Counted from the first letter of the stretch, positions 7,397 to 16,708 are shown. The stretch: DNA of 64,000 nt from Pseudoclavibacter sp. RFBB5 (GCF_002931555.1 NZ_PSTZ01000010.1:248001-312000), one strand, 5' to 3'. Made by a program: numbers and translations. The notes: generated by a model not told the origin, from the letters alone.

Positions 7397-9076
7397 TCAG
7401 TCGTCCGCGTTCGCGGCTGCCGTCGCTACGATGCGGGAGGCCATCGTCGCGAAGATGAAGCCGTGGAAGGGGAAGACGGCAGCCCAGTAGAGGCGGCCGA
7501 GCAGCCCCTGCGGGAAGTAGACGGCGCGCTGCTCGTAGCGCGAGCGGATGCGTTCCCCATCCTTCTCGCCGTCGCCCTGCGCGTCCGTCTCGCCCTCGCC
7601 GTCGCCGACGGGCACGGCCCGCATCTCGAGCCAGGCGAGCCCGGGGACGCGCATCTCGGCGCGAAGGCGGAGCAGCGACCCGTGCTCACCGCCACGTTCG
7701 ATCGTCTCGACGCGCCAGAAGTCGAGGGCGTCACCTTCGGCGAGACGGTCCGGGTTCGTGCGTCCGCGCCGCAGGCCGACACCGCCGACTAGCTTGTCCA
7801 TGATGCCTCTGGCTCCCCAGAGCAGCTTCGACGAGTACCAGCCGTTGTCGCCGCCGATGCCCTCGATGACGCGGAACAGCTGCTCGGGCGGCACCGTGCT
7901 CTCCTTCGACTGCTCGTCGGTGAACACCGTCTGCCCTGCCCAGTCGGGGTCGGCGGGCAGCGGGTCGCTCGGCGAGTTGTGCACGTTCGCGTCTCGCCAG
8001 CTGGTCTCGGTCGCGCGCAGCTTCTCGCGGCCGAGCGCCAGCTCGACGGCTCGCAGGTACGTCGTGAGGCCTTCCTCGGGCGGCGGGATGAGCGCGTCCA
8101 CGTCTCGGTTCTTGACGACGCACTCGTTCTGGAGCGACTCGACGAGCGGGCGGGCGATCGATTTCGGGATGGGCGTGACGAGGTTCACCCACCTCGATGC
8201 GAGGCCGGGCGTGAAGACGGGGAGCGAGGCGATGGCACGCTGCGGAAGGCCAGCTTTCACCGCGTACCCGTTCATCATCTGCCCGTACCTGAGCACGTCT
8301 GGCCCGCCGATGTCGAGCGGACGGTTCACATCCGCTTCCACTCGGGCGGCACCTAGGAGGTAGTGGAGCACGTCACGCACGGCGATGGGCTGGATGTGGT
8401 TGCGCACCCACTGCGGGGCCGGCATGTAGGGAAGCACGTCGGTGAGGTGGCGGACCATCTCGAACGACGCCGATCCTGAACCGATGACGATGCCGGCCTG
8501 CAGCACGATCGTCGGCACGGGCGAGTTCAGGAAGACCTCGCCGACCTCCTTGCGGGAGCGCAGGTGCTTCGAGAGCTTCGCGTCGTCGGGATGCAAGCCG
8601 CCGAGGTACACGATGCGGGAGACGTTCGCTTTCGCGGCCTGCTCGGCGACGTTCTCGGCGAGCTTCAGATCGGTGCGCTCGAAGTCGGAGCCTGAGCCCA
8701 TCGCGTGCACGAGGTAGTAGACGACGTCGATGTCCTGCATCGCTTCGCCAACGGCCTTCGGATCGTCGGCGTCACCCACGACGACGTCGACCTGGTCGCC
8801 CCAGTCGTAGGCGGCGACGCGGCCTGCGTTGCGGGCGAGCACGCGCACGCGGTAGCCGGCGGTGAGGAGGCGCGGCACGAGGCGCCCCCCGAGGTAGCCG
8901 GTGGAACCGAAGACGAGAACGCGGGGAGCGGACCCGTCGGGGCGCGGCTTGGCCTTGAGCGCGGGCTCGTTGCCGGTCGGTGCGGGGGTCGCGGGAGTGG
9001 TGTTGTTGGCCGGGGCGTCGCCGGTCGTGAAGTCGTTGCCTGCGGGGCCGGATGGGGGCGTGCCTGGGGATGCCAT
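7397..9076 (-). CDS. NAD(P)-binding SDR-like protein with C-terminal DUF2867 domain
   Basis: A 559-residue protein. A disordered Pro/Thr/Ala-rich head (1-50) is followed by an atypical SDR/NmrA-like Rossmann domain beginning RVLVFGSTGYLGGRLV, with LVHAMGSGSDF and IVYLGGLH segments (about 52-290), and then a C-terminal DUF2867 domain (about 370-550) with WRVE and a hydrophobic tail FPFHGFIFATMAS. This two-domain layout is known in actinobacteria and proteobacteria but has no firm function; a role in membrane or quinone-linked redox metabolism is often guessed. The Gly/Asp/Glu-rich insert near 485-505 is unusual. It stands as a single gene between two hairpins (7274-7323 and 9154-9188). Confidence 0.8.
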   Translation of the reverse strand: MASPGTPPSGPAGNDFTTGDAPANNTTPATPAPTGNEPALKAKPRPDGSAPRVLVFGSTGYLGGRLVPRLLTAGYRVRVLARNAGRVAAYDWGDQVDVVVGDADDPKAVGEAMQDIDVVYYLVHAMGSGSDFERTDLKLAENVAEQAAKANVSRIVYLGGLHPDDAKLSKHLRSRKEVGEVFLNSPVPTIVLQAGIVIGSGSASFEMVRHLTDVLPYMPAPQWVRNHIQPIAVRDVLHYLLGAARVEADVNRPLDIGGPDVLRYGQMMNGYAVKAGLPQRAIASLPVFTPGLASRWVNLVTPIPKSIARPLVESLQNECVVKNRDVDALIPPPEEGLTTYLRAVELALGREKLRATETSWRDANVHNSPSDPLPADPDWAGQTVFTDEQSKESTVPPEQLFRVIEGIGGDNGWYSSKLLWGARGIMDKLVGGVGLRRGRTNPDRLAEGDALDFWRVETIERGGEHGSLLRLRAEMRVPGLAWLEMRAVPVGDGEGETDAQGDGEKDGERIRSRYEQRAVYFPQGLLGRLYWAAVFPFHGFIFATMASRIVATAAANADD

Positions 9077-9153
9077 GCTCGCGAGGCTATGACTTCAGAC
9101 TGACCGAAAGATGATGGGTTGACATCGCGGAGTTCGGGCCGTCCGGGACGGGG

Positions 9154-9188
9154 AAGACCCCCGAGCGGCCGAGCCGCTCGAGGGTCTT
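9154..9188 (-). terminator. terminator of the dipZ-sigK-rskA transcript
   Basis: Arms AAGACCC-C-CGAGCGGC (9154-9169) and GCCGCTCG-A-GGGTCTT (9173-9188) give a 15-bp stem with one mismatch and a 3-nt loop, 24 nt after the rskA stop. On the minus strand a T-containing stretch (GGGTCTTCCCC) ends the stem. Confidence 0.8.
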
Positions 9189-9211
9189 TCCGGCTGTGCT
9201 CTGCTCGGCTT

Positions 9212-10213
9212 CTAGCTCTGCACGACCGCGACCGGGTCGGTGGTGGGGAGGCCCGTCTCCGAGCCGCCCTTCGACTCGACGGTGACACCGACGGCCATGC
9301 CGGGCGCGAATGTGCCGTCGAGCACGCGCACTGCCGGGGATCCGTCGGCCATCGTCAGGATGCCGGCAGGTGCCGGACCCTCGCCGTCGATGTACCAGAG
9401 CTCGTAGTCGTTCTCAGCTGGCAGCTGGGCCATGCCGTGGGCGACGACCGCCGACTGGCCGAGTTCCTCGGACCAGTAGACGGTGACCGTCCCGCCGCCG
9501 GCGACCTCGGTGCGGGCGCTGTCGACGTCGGGGGCGGCGAGGATCAGCGCGACGTCACCGTCGGCGGTCGGCGGCTCCTGCCCATCCTGCCCGAACCCGC
9601 CGAAGGCGAAGCCTCCGCCGAGGAACAGGCCGACGGCCAGCACGACGGCCGCGGTTGCTGCGAACATCGCCTGTGCGCTGCTGCGGAACCAACGGCCACG
9701 GGCACGCGTCTCGACGGGACCGAAGTCGTCCTCGCCGTGGCCGGTGCTGGATGCGCCCCCGCCAGCCGAGGCGATGCGACGATCGTCGTGGAGATCACGA
9801 TCGTCGTCCTCGTCGGTCTGCGGCTCCGGGACGAGGGATAGCTTGCGCCGTCCCTCGCCGTCGGTGTCTTCGTTCGCCACGTCGGCGCGCGAAGGCACTC
9901 CGGTCGCGTCCGAGGCATCGGCGGAGGACGTCGCATCCCGCTCGTCGCCGATCGGGTTCTGCTGCGGGAAGCTGTCGAGCTTCGCGAACAGCGAGTCCTT
10001 CATGGAGAGGGGCGGTCGGATGGGGTCCGTGGCCAGCGCGAGCTGGGCTGCGGCCTCCTGGTAGCTCTCGAACTCCTCGGAGAGCTCGCCGTCTTCCAGG
10101 AGCTTGTTGAGCAGCGCCCGGTCGGCGGCATCGTCGAAGTCGTTGGCGGAGAGCGCCTCTGCAGCAAGCAGCTGCTCGAGCTCTTCGCGTTCGCGATCCT
10201 GTTCGTTGCTCAT
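9212..10213 (-). CDS. rskA: anti-sigma-K factor RskA
   Basis: A 333-residue single-pass membrane protein. The N-terminal cytoplasmic part (about 1-80) is the sigma-binding region; a long acidic, low-complexity linker (about 85-175) follows; one transmembrane helix lies at about 181-207; the outside domain (about 215-333) matches the RskA C-terminal domain, with VTVYWSEELGQSAVVAHGM, YELWYIDG and the APGMAVGVTVESKGGSETG block. Its ATG overlaps the stop of sigK (ATGA), the normal arrangement for a sigma/anti-sigma pair. In mycobacteria RskA holds SigK at the membrane until a signal releases it by proteolysis. The linker is longer and more acidic than I would expect. Confidence 0.9.
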   Translation of the reverse strand: MSNEQDREREELEQLLAAEALSANDFDDAADRALLNKLLEDGELSEEFESYQEAAAQLALATDPIRPPLSMKDSLFAKLDSFPQQNPIGDERDATSSADASDATGVPSRADVANEDTDGEGRRKLSLVPEPQTDEDDDRDLHDDRRIASAGGGASSTGHGEDDFGPVETRARGRWFRSSAQAMFAATAAVVLAVGLFLGGGFAFGGFGQDGQEPPTADGDVALILAAPDVDSARTEVAGGGTVTVYWSEELGQSAVVAHGMAQLPAENDYELWYIDGEGPAPAGILTMADGSPAVRVLDGTFAPGMAVGVTVESKGGSETGLPTTDPVAVVQS

Positions 10214-10893
10214 GACTCCACCCCCAACTCTCGTCGCAGCCGATTCATTCCGTCTCTGATTCTCGTCTTCACCGTGCCGAGCGGCACCTCGAGCCGTTCC
10301 GCGATCTCACTCTGCGTGAGACCCCCGTAGTAGGCAAGGGTGACGGCTTCACGTTGTTGATCGCTGAGCTTCGCGAGCGCCTGCTGTGCACGCTTGTGCT
10401 CGATGCTGATCTCCGCGGATTCGGCGACGTCGTCGCGTTCCCCTTCGAAGTCCCGCACCCCGATCTTCAGGTCACGGTCCTTCGACGCCTGGGATGCACG
10501 CACCCGGTCGATGGCTCTGCGGTGCGCGACAGTCAGCATCCAGGTGGTCGCCTTGCCCTTGCTCGGCGAGTACGACGCGGCGGTCTGCCAGATCTCCAGC
10601 AGCACTTCCTGTGCGACCTCTTCGGATTGCGCCTGGTCGACAAGCACTCGCCGGATCAGCCCCAGAACTCGCGGGGCCATGAGGTCGTAGAGGGTGGAGA
10701 AGGCTTCCTTGCTTCCTGTGGCGGTACGCACGAGAAGTTCCTCTATCTCTCCGATGGCTTCGCTCACCAGCTCAGCTTGCCATCTCTCGAAGCTTTCGCG
10801 AATTCGGTTGACTTCAACCTGTGAATCAGCGGGAGCTCTGGCGGGGGCTGGGTCGTTCGGCCTGGCCTCAACCGAAGGTGAATGAGTAAGCAT
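10210..10893 (-). CDS. sigK: ECF RNA polymerase sigma factor SigK
   Basis: A sigma-70 family ECF protein of about 227 residues. Region 2 is [17 protein letters not shown] through [16 protein letters not shown] and [17 protein letters not shown]; region 4 is [19 protein letters not shown] followed by the [23 protein letters not shown]. It is followed by rskA with an ATGA overlap and preceded by dipZ, whose stop lies inside the sigK reading frame. The start is uncertain: ATG at 10893 has a G-rich stretch 7-12 nt upstream, a GTG at 10902 is in frame, and family members usually lack the first 50 residues, so a later start is possible. Probably autoregulated through the promoter before dipZ. Confidence 0.9.
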   Translation of the reverse strand: MLTHSPSVEARPNDPAPARAPADSQVEVNRIRESFERWQAELVSEAIGEIEELLVRTATGSKEAFSTLYDLMAPRVLGLIRRVLVDQAQSEEVAQEVLLEIWQTAASYSPSKGKATTWMLTVAHRRAIDRVRASQASKDRDLKIGVRDFEGERDDVAESAEISIEHKRAQQALAKLSDQQREAVTLAYYGGLTQSEIAERLEVPLGTVKTRIRDGMNRLRRELGVES

Positions 10894-12664
10894 CCACGCC
10901 ACCCCCCAGCGTCACGGTCAGCTCTCCCTGCTTGCTCTGGTCCCCTTCGAAGAGGAGGTACGAGCCTGGGTTGCCTTCGACCTGGATCTCGCGGGGGCCC
11001 GTGCCGTCGTCGACGGTCACCGTGCCCGATCCGCCGAGCACCATCCGGATGGTCGAGGCCGTGTACGAGAGCTTGATCTTGCCCTCGTCGTCGCTTCTGA
11101 TGCCCTGCGAGTCGAGGTTGAAGTCGCCTTCGAGGGAGAACGTGTCCTGCTGCTGCTCGGCGGGGAACGTGAAGCTGCGGTCGCCCTGGCCGTAATCGCC
11201 CTCACCTGCGTAGTTGACGACCTTCGTCGGCATCAGGTAGGTCTCGGGGGTCGTGCTTCCGAGCTCGGGCGTCGTGTCCGAGGTGTCGGTCTCACCCGGC
11301 AGCTGCACGTCGGGGTTGGCTTCCTTGAGGAGGTCGCGGATCTGCGCCTCGGTCTCCGCGTATCCGCCTTCACCGAAGTGGATGGCGCGGACGGTGCCGC
11401 TCGCGTCGATCAGGTAGTGGGCTGGCCAGTAGCGGTTGCGGTAGTTCGTCCACGTGCCGAGGTTGTTGTCGAGTGCGACGGGGTACTCGATGCCGAACTC
11501 GTCGATCGCGTTTGAGACGTTGGATGCTTCCTTCTCGAAGGCGTACTCGGGCGAGTGGATGCCGATGACCTGCAGGCCGGCGTCCTTGTAGGCCTGGTCC
11601 CAGGCGGTGACGTGAGGGATCGAGCGGATGCAGTTGATGCAGGAGTAGGCCCAGAAGTCGATGAGCACGACCTTGCCCTCAGCTGCCTGCGCTGCGAGCT
11701 GCACCTCTTCGCCGTCGGGAGTGTTCATCCACTCCTGGATGTCGAGGATCTCGGGCGCGGGACCGCAGTCGCCGAGCTCAGGATCGCCGGGCGTGCAGTT
11801 GGTGAGCTGCTCGTTCTGGTCGTTGACGAGGCCGCCGAACGCGAGGGCCTCTTCGACCTGCTCGTTCGAGTTGAACTGCTCCTGCAGGCCCGCCGTGTAG
11901 TCAGGGACGAGGCGCTGGAGCAGCTGCGGGAGGTTGAAGACGAGGCCGATCGCGAGGGCGATCATGACGACGCCGGCCGTGATGCGGATGCCGCGCTGGT
12001 GCTTGCGGAACGACTTGACGCGCTCGCCCACCCGGCGCCCGGCGAGGGCGAAGATGAGGAGCGGGATCGCCGCACCGATGCCGAAGGTCACCGTGAGGAT
12101 GACCGTCTCGATGCCAATCTGGCCGGTCGAGCCTGCAACCGTGATGGCGGCGAGCACGGGGCCGGCGCACGGCACGTAGACGGCGCCGAGGGCGATGCCG
12201 AGGAGGAAGCCGCCGCGGTCGGTGTTGACCTGCTTCTGCGGGATCCACGAGAACGGCTTCTCGAGGAGGTGCTCGAACTTCGGCACGATGAGGCCGACTC
12301 CGATGAGCACCAGCACGATGATGCCCGCCCAGCGGAGCACATCCTGGGGGAGGCCCAGGAGGCTGAGGAGCAGCGAGCCGAGCAGCGTGAAGACGCTGAA
12401 GCTTGTAACGAGGCCCAGGATGACGAGGTACGGACGGGCGGATGCGCGCCGCTTCGTCTTCTGCTCGCTCTTGACTCTCGTCTTGAGCGCGCCCTCGTCG
12501 GGCCCATCGGCCCCGGGATCCTGGGCCTCGGCTTGCATCTCCTCGTCGCTGCGCGCACCCTGCACGCCGCCCGAGAAGAAGATGACGGGCAGCACCGGGA
12601 GGATGCACGGCGATATTCCCGTGATGAGGCCTCCGAGGAAGCCGATGAGTCCTAGCGAGATCAT
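10868..12664 (-). CDS. dipZ: DipZ-like CcdA/thioredoxin fusion
   Basis: A 598-residue protein in three parts. Residues 1-275 are a CcdA-type membrane domain with the paired redox cysteines Cys20 (GISPCILP) and Cys166 (YVPCAGP). Residues about 310-460 are an extracytoplasmic TlpA-like thioredoxin domain with the motif CINC (Cys342, Cys345) after FWAYS. Residues about 470-598 are a beta-rich C-terminal domain as in mycobacterial DipZ. It passes electrons from cytoplasmic thioredoxin across the membrane to exported thiols. A highly charged loop (about 35-75) interrupts the first membrane segments. GGGAG before the ATG supports the start. It is followed by sigK with overlapping frames, so SigK output and exported thiol redox are genetically tied. 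Confidence 0.92.
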   Translation of the reverse strand: MISLGLIGFLGGLITGISPCILPVLPVIFFSGGVQGARSDEEMQAEAQDPGADGPDEGALKTRVKSEQKTKRRASARPYLVILGLVTSFSVFTLLGSLLLSLLGLPQDVLRWAGIIVLVLIGVGLIVPKFEHLLEKPFSWIPQKQVNTDRGGFLLGIALGAVYVPCAGPVLAAITVAGSTGQIGIETVILTVTFGIGAAIPLLIFALAGRRVGERVKSFRKHQRGIRITAGVVMIALAIGLVFNLPQLLQRLVPDYTAGLQEQFNSNEQVEEALAFGGLVNDQNEQLTNCTPGDPELGDCGPAPEILDIQEWMNTPDGEEVQLAAQAAEGKVVLIDFWAYSCINCIRSIPHVTAWDQAYKDAGLQVIGIHSPEYAFEKEASNVSNAIDEFGIEYPVALDNNLGTWTNYRNRYWPAHYLIDASGTVRAIHFGEGGYAETEAQIRDLLKEANPDVQLPGETDTSDTTPELGSTTPETYLMPTKVVNYAGEGDYGQGDRSFTFPAEQQQDTFSLEGDFNLDSQGIRSDDEGKIKLSYTASTIRMVLGGSGTVTVDDGTGPREIQVEGNPGSYLLFEGDQSKQGELTVTLGGGVDAYSFTFG

Positions 12665-12717
12665 GTTGCGCTCCCTGCAGCGTGGCTGTCAGGCGGTCAG
12701 TGATGCCTGTGAACGGA

Positions 12718-12745
12718 GTTCGGAGCGGTGTCCGTTTCGGTTTGG
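12718..12745 (-). promoter_or_regulatory. predicted SigK-type promoter of dipZ-sigK-rskA
   Basis: On the minus strand: CCAAACC, 15 nt, CCGAAC, ending about 54 nt before the dipZ ATG. The same layout (CCAATCC-N15-CCGAAT) occurs before the divergent fasciclin gene. Mycobacterial SigK promoters as I recall them have CCATCC, about 16 nt, CCGAAT. Confidence 0.7.
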
Positions 12746-12860
12746 TCTCACCACCTCTTCTGTTGCTGGAGGAGGTCACATCCCGGGCCTCGGAGGGGCA
12801 CCCATATGTAAGGACTCGAAACCCGCGATTGCGACGCCCCAGAATTTATTCCGAACTTTT

Positions 12861-12888
12861 CCAATCCGTCCCGGGAGGGCCTCCGAAT
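12861..12888 (+). promoter_or_regulatory. predicted SigK-type promoter of the fasciclin lipoprotein
   Basis: CCAATCC (12861-12867), a 15-nt spacer and CCGAAT (12883-12888), about 62 nt before the ATG at 12951. The hexamer CCGAAT is the same as the mycobacterial SigK -10 element as I recall it. Confidence 0.75.
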
Positions 12889-12950
12889 GTCTCAGTGAAC
12901 CGCAACGGATGCGGCTCCGGCCCACCGGCCGAGAAATGAGGAGTGAAGTT

Positions 12951-13640
12951 ATGCGCACTATCACCAGGAAGGGCTCACTCGCCCTCCTCTCGCTGGCGGC
13001 CATCTCGACCTTCGGCCTGGCAGCCTGCTCGAACTCGGCCCCCACGGCTGAGCCTGACGCCTCGATGGAAGCGTCCCCCATGGAGACGACCATGGAGTCG
13101 CCCATGGAGACCTCCATGGAGACGATGGACCCAGCCGCCAACCTCGTTGGCCCCGGCTGCGCGGACTACGCGGCACAGGTGCCGGACGGCGCTGGCTCGG
13201 TTCAGGGCATGTCCCAGGACCCGGTTGCGGTCGCGGCCTCCAACAACCCGCTGCTCACGCAGCTCACCGCAGCGGTCTCCGGACAGCTCAACCCTGATGT
13301 CGACCTCGTCTCGACGCTGAACGGTGGCGAGTTCACGGTGTTCGCACCGGTGGATGAGGCCTTCGGCAAGATTGATGCCGGCACGATCGAGACGCTCAAG
13401 ACCGACGCGGACCTGCTCTCGGGCATCCTGACCTACCACGTCGTCGAGGGACAGATCCTGCCTGACGAGATCGCTGGCGAGCACACGACCGTCCAGGGCG
13501 AGACCGTCACCGTTGAGGGCTCGGGCGACGACCTGACCGTCGGTGCCGGTGGCGCCAAGGTCATCTGCGGTGGAGTCCAGACGGCCAACGCGACTGTCTA
13601 CCTGATCGACTCGGTGCTCATGCCGCCGTCGAAGATGTAA
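12951..13640 (+). CDS. fasciclin (FAS1) domain lipoprotein, MPT83/MPT70-like
   Basis: A 229-residue protein. The lipobox LAAC ends at Cys26. A Met/Glu-rich linker (about 38-61) has six Met residues, each followed by Glu or Asp, encoded by a slightly repetitive DNA segment. The FAS1 domain fills residues about 95-229, with [29 protein letters not shown] and a C-terminal [11 protein letters not shown] block. GAGGAGTGAAG before the ATG at 12951 fixes the start; the frame is open upstream to 12195 but that part overlaps dipZ on the other strand. MPT70 and MPT83 are the main SigK targets in mycobacteria, and this gene faces dipZ-sigK-rskA with a matching promoter, so it is very likely the SigK target here. 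A strong terminator follows. Confidence 0.92.
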   Translation: MRTITRKGSLALLSLAAISTFGLAACSNSAPTAEPDASMEASPMETTMESPMETSMETMDPAANLVGPGCADYAAQVPDGAGSVQGMSQDPVAVAASNNPLLTQLTAAVSGQLNPDVDLVSTLNGGEFTVFAPVDEAFGKIDAGTIETLKTDADLLSGILTYHVVEGQILPDEIAGEHTTVQGETVTVEGSGDDLTVGAGGAKVICGGVQTANATVYLIDSVLMPPSKM

Positions 13641-13669
13641 GGCAGTACCTACTAACACAAATAACAGAT

Positions 13670-13698
13670 AAGGCCCCGGATCTTGCATCCGGGGCCTT
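13670..13698 (+). terminator. terminator of the fasciclin gene
   Basis: AAGGCCCCGGAT (13670-13681) and ATCCGGGGCCTT (13687-13698) form a perfect 12-bp stem with a 5-nt loop, followed by a T-rich tract (TTCTCTGATTCTTTTT). It lies 30 nt after the stop. Confidence 0.93.
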
Positions 13699-13923
13699 TC
13701 TCTGATTCTTTTTGCGCATTTGGCGGATATGACCGCGACTATCACAGGAAGAGCACGGCTTTCCGAGTGTTTGCGCACAGGATTTCCATATACCGATATC
13801 CGGGGTCCACAATGGACTGTCCGGTGAAGAGCCTGGCTGCACCGCTGAGCGCCACGAGCGCCACAAGGGGCGGCCAGCGTCCGACACCGGCGACTACAGT
13901 CAACATCGAACTTTGGAGCTCTC

Positions 13924-14196
13924 ATGGGATTCCTCGCATTCCTCCTTCTCGGACTCATCGCCGGGGCCATCGCGAAGCTCATCCTGCCCGGCAAGCAGGG
14001 CGGCGGATGGATCGCAACCCTCATCCTCGGCGTCATCGGCGCACTGCTGGGTGGATGGATCGGCACGGCGCTCTTCGGCGCTGACGTCGACTCGTTCTTC
14101 TCGCTGAGCAGCTGGCTCCTCGCCATCGGCGGGTCGCTCATCGTGCTCGTCATCTGGGGCTTCATCACAAGCCGCGGCAGCAAGAACAAGGCGTAA
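13924..14196 (+). CDS. GlsB/YeaQ/YmgE-family membrane protein
   Basis: A 90-residue integral membrane protein with three hydrophobic segments (about 2-18, 28-50 and 62-82), Gly-rich turns such as GKQGGGWIATLILGVIGALLGGWIG, and a short basic tail. This is the usual size and pattern of the transglycosylase-associated/GlsB stress-response membrane family, whose molecular role is not settled. GGAG lies 6 nt before the ATG. The 225 bp upstream (13699-13923) hold no gene. It is monocistronic, ending in a UUCG-loop terminator. Confidence 0.88.
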   Translation: MGFLAFLLLGLIAGAIAKLILPGKQGGGWIATLILGVIGALLGGWIGTALFGADVDSFFSLSSWLLAIGGSLIVLVIWGFITSRGSKNKA

Positions 14197-14208
14197 CCCG
14201 TACGACCT

Positions 14209-14246
14209 CAACAGCGGACCTCGGCTTCGGCCGGGGTCCGCTGTTG
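14209..14246 (+). terminator. terminator with UUCG tetraloop
   Basis: CAACAGCGGACCTCGGC (14209-14225) and GCCGGGGTCCGCTGTTG (14230-14246) form a 17-bp stem with one wobble pair closed by TTCG, a very stable tetraloop. A TTTG tail follows. It lies 12 nt after the GlsB-family stop. Confidence 0.93.
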
Positions 14247-14289
14247 TTTGCGCTCGCGCTCTCGTGGCTAGCTGTGGTTCGCTCGATGC

Positions 14290-15033
14290 ATGACCCCGAG
14301 CGCGACCATCCCCCACCCCGACCGTGCAGCGGCCCGCTGGCGCGCACTCGAACGCTGGGAGCAGTTGACGGCGCTGCCGATGTTCTTTGTGGCTGTCGCC
14401 TTCTTCGCGGCCTCGTCCATCCTGCTCATCGACGTGCAGCTGCCGACGGATGCGCAGGGCCAGCTCACGACGGTCGTGTCGGTCAGCTGGATGCTCTTCA
14501 TCGCCGAGTTCGTCGTGCGTCTCCTGGTCAGCCCCGCCAAGCTCACCTTCGTCAGATCCCGATGGTTCGACCTGCTGTCGCTATTCGTCGTGATCCTGCG
14601 ACCGTTCCTCATCGTCACGTACCTCTGGCGGCTGCCGTTCTTCCGAGGCGGCGGCGCGAGGGCCAAGCGCACCCGCAACGTCCTCGCCGTCTCGATCGCG
14701 TCGCTCCTGTACGTATACACGGCCTCGCTCGGCGTGTACCTCGTCGAACACAACACCTCAGGCGCGAACATCCTGAGCATGGGCGACGCCCTCTGGTGGG
14801 GGTTCACCACCATAACGACGGTCGGCTACGGCGACTTCACACCCGTCACGATCGCGGGGCGCGCGCTCGCCGTCTCCCTCATGGTCTCCGGCGTGCTCAT
14901 CGTAGGCTTCGTGAGCGCGACGATCATGTCGGCCATCCGCGAAGACGCGCACACGATCGCAGCGAAGCTGACAGCGAAGGTGCCGGGCGAAGCCGAGGCG
15001 ACGGCCCAGGGCCAGGGCCAGGCCGCTCGCTGA
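14290..15033 (+). CDS. voltage-gated-type potassium channel protein
   Basis: A 247-residue membrane protein with six predicted hydrophobic segments. S1-S4-like helices occupy about 28-115 and the pore unit about 135-220, with selectivity filter TTVGYGD (Val178, Gly179, Tyr180, Gly181, Asp182) after WWGFTTI. The putative S4 has only a few basic residues (Arg near 90-130), so voltage sensing is doubtful. There is no large cytoplasmic RCK domain; the C-terminal 25 residues are charged and Ala/Gln-rich. It lies between two terminators and appears monocistronic. Confidence 0.9.
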   Translation: MTPSATIPHPDRAAARWRALERWEQLTALPMFFVAVAFFAASSILLIDVQLPTDAQGQLTTVVSVSWMLFIAEFVVRLLVSPAKLTFVRSRWFDLLSLFVVILRPFLIVTYLWRLPFFRGGGARAKRTRNVLAVSIASLLYVYTASLGVYLVEHNTSGANILSMGDALWWGFTTITTVGYGDFTPVTIAGRALAVSLMVSGVLIVGFVSATIMSAIREDAHTIAAKLTAKVPGEAEATAQGQGQAAR

Positions 15034-15099
15034 CGCCTTGAGCCCAGCCCGACCGGGCCGACGCCAAAGACCGGCCAACACATAAGACCCGCCGACGCG

Positions 15100-15133
15100 A
15101 AAGACCCGGCCGCCAGAAGGCAACCGGGTCTTT
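15100..15133 (+). terminator. terminator after the K+ channel gene
   Basis: AAAGACCCGG (15100-15109) and CCGGGTCTTT (15124-15133) form a perfect 10-bp stem with a 14-nt loop and a TTTGTTTG tail. It may work in both directions, serving also the tRNA-Met gene that ends at 15139. Confidence 0.88.
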
Positions 15134-15138
15134 GTTTG

Positions 15139-15212
15139 TAGCTGGAGAGAGATTCGAACTCTCGACCTCACGATTATGAGTCGTGCGCTCTCACCAACTG
15201 AGCTACCCAGCC
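15139..15212 (-). tRNA. tRNA-Met (CAT)
   Basis: The minus strand folds into a standard cloverleaf: acceptor GGCTGGG with TCCAGCT, D arm GCTCAGTTGGTGAGAGC, anticodon loop CTCATAA with CAT, and T arm GAGAGTTCGAATCTCTC. The acceptor stem has two G-U pairs. CCA is not encoded. It is an elongator-type Met tRNA rather than the initiator, because the anticodon stem lacks the three G-C pairs. Confidence 0.95.
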
Positions 15213-15244
15213 AAGGGTTTCTGCAACAGACACCTGCTCCAGAA

Positions 15245-15319
<75 letters not shown>

Positions 15320-15415
15320 GAGATGCCAATCGAGCTTGTGGCTCGGAATGGCACCAGATGAGGATAGCACCTCACGGAACCCCGTGAGAACACGACCCTC
15401 GTCGTGGACCGCGTG

Positions 15416-16669
15416 TTACGCGCCAGCGCTTTCGCCTGGCATCGTGACGACCGTGGAAACCACGTTGAACTGCGTGAGGAAGGCGATCGGGTCGATCTTG
15501 TTGCCGTCCGCCGTGTGCACCTCGAGGTGCAGGTGGGGGCCAGTGGATGCGCCCGTGTTGCCGACCTTGCCGAGCTCGTCGCCGACCTTGACGACGTCGC
15601 CGACCTTGACCGCGATGGAGCCGGTCAGCATGTGGCCGTAGACGCTCTCGTAGCTCTGCCCGTTGATGACGTGCTCGACGATGACGTGCACGCCGAGGCC
15701 GCCGTTGTCGGTCGGGGTGACGCTCTTGACGGTGCCGCCGGCGATCGAGCCGATCGGCGTGCCCTGAGCGGGTGCGAAGTCGATGCCCATGTGGTTCGTG
15801 CTGCCGATGCCACCGGGCGAGACGCGAGGACCGAAGTCGTCGGTGATCGCGACGCCGACCGGGAACGGCCACTGCACGGTCGAGGAGAGGTCGTTCTTGT
15901 AGGTGCCACGGTCGACGAGGCTCATGAGGTTGGCGGCGGTGGCCGACCCCATCGTGGTGACGGCGTACGCGTCTTCGCGCTCGACCGTCGTGCCTTCGCC
16001 ACCGGAGACCGTGAGGGTCTGGCCGGGAACCGAGGAGACGGCGTCGGCCAGCGCTGCTGCGCTGTCGCCTGCGACCTGGTCTTCCTGAGTGGAGGTCGCG
16101 TTGGCGGGCATCGTCGAGACGACGGCGATGGTCGCCGCGAAGCCGAGTGCCGTGACGCCTGCCGCGCCGCGGAGGAGGGCGCCGCGCTTCTTGTGCGACG
16201 ACTCTGAGTTCTTGACGCGGACGAGGCCGCGGCGGCCGGTCTTGCTGTCGACCTCGGGGCGAAGAGCCTCTTCGTTGCGTGCGAAGCTCAGCGGCACTTC
16301 GAGGACCGCGACCGAAGCGCGCTCGATGCGAGCGGTCGACTCGGTCTCGTCGGAGCGGATCTGCGCGACTTCGGCGATGCTCGGCGTGACGATGGACGCG
16401 GGGGCCGGTGCAGGTGCGGAGACGACGGGCGCCGCCTCGGCGATCGACACGACCTGCGGCGCAAGGGCCGCGGTGATGACGGGGGCCGTCTGCACTGGAG
16501 TCGAGGTGCGCTCCGCCTCGCGGCGGGCACGGCGGGAGGTGAATGCCTCCGGCGTTGCCTCTGGCGCGCTAGCCGCGAGCGATGCGAGACGCTCTGCTTC
16601 GCGGAGTTCTCGACGGGTCATGGGCGCCGGCTGAGCCTGCTCCTGGCCCGATGTGAGAAGGGAAGTCAA
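15416..16669 (-). CDS. M23-family peptidoglycan endopeptidase, membrane-anchored
   Basis: A 417-residue protein. A long Ala/Pro/Glu-rich cytoplasmic head (1-160) precedes a signal-anchor helix (about 165-190, after KKRG). The C-terminal LytM/M23 domain (about 275-405) carries the zinc ligands: His293 and Asp297 in NHMGIDFA, and His379/His381 in PHLHLE. It should cleave peptide cross-links in the cell wall. The start is a TTG at 16669, supported by AAGGA 9 nt upstream; an ATG at residue 17 is possible but has no ribosome binding site. The two tRNA genes are downstream on the same strand. Confidence 0.9.
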   Translation of the reverse strand: MTSLLTSGQEQAQPAPMTRRELREAERLASLAASAPEATPEAFTSRRARREAERTSTPVQTAPVITAALAPQVVSIAEAAPVVSAPAPAPASIVTPSIAEVAQIRSDETESTARIERASVAVLEVPLSFARNEEALRPEVDSKTGRRGLVRVKNSESSHKKRGALLRGAAGVTALGFAATIAVVSTMPANATSTQEDQVAGDSAAALADAVSSVPGQTLTVSGGEGTTVEREDAYAVTTMGSATAANLMSLVDRGTYKNDLSSTVQWPFPVGVAITDDFGPRVSPGGIGSTNHMGIDFAPAQGTPIGSIAGGTVKSVTPTDNGGLGVHVIVEHVINGQSYESVYGHMLTGSIAVKVGDVVKVGDELGKVGNTGASTGPHLHLEVHTADGNKIDPIAFLTQFNVVSTVVTMPGESAGA

Positions 16670-16708
16670 CGATTCATATCCTTACCGCGGTTTATAACGA
16701 ACTGGTAA

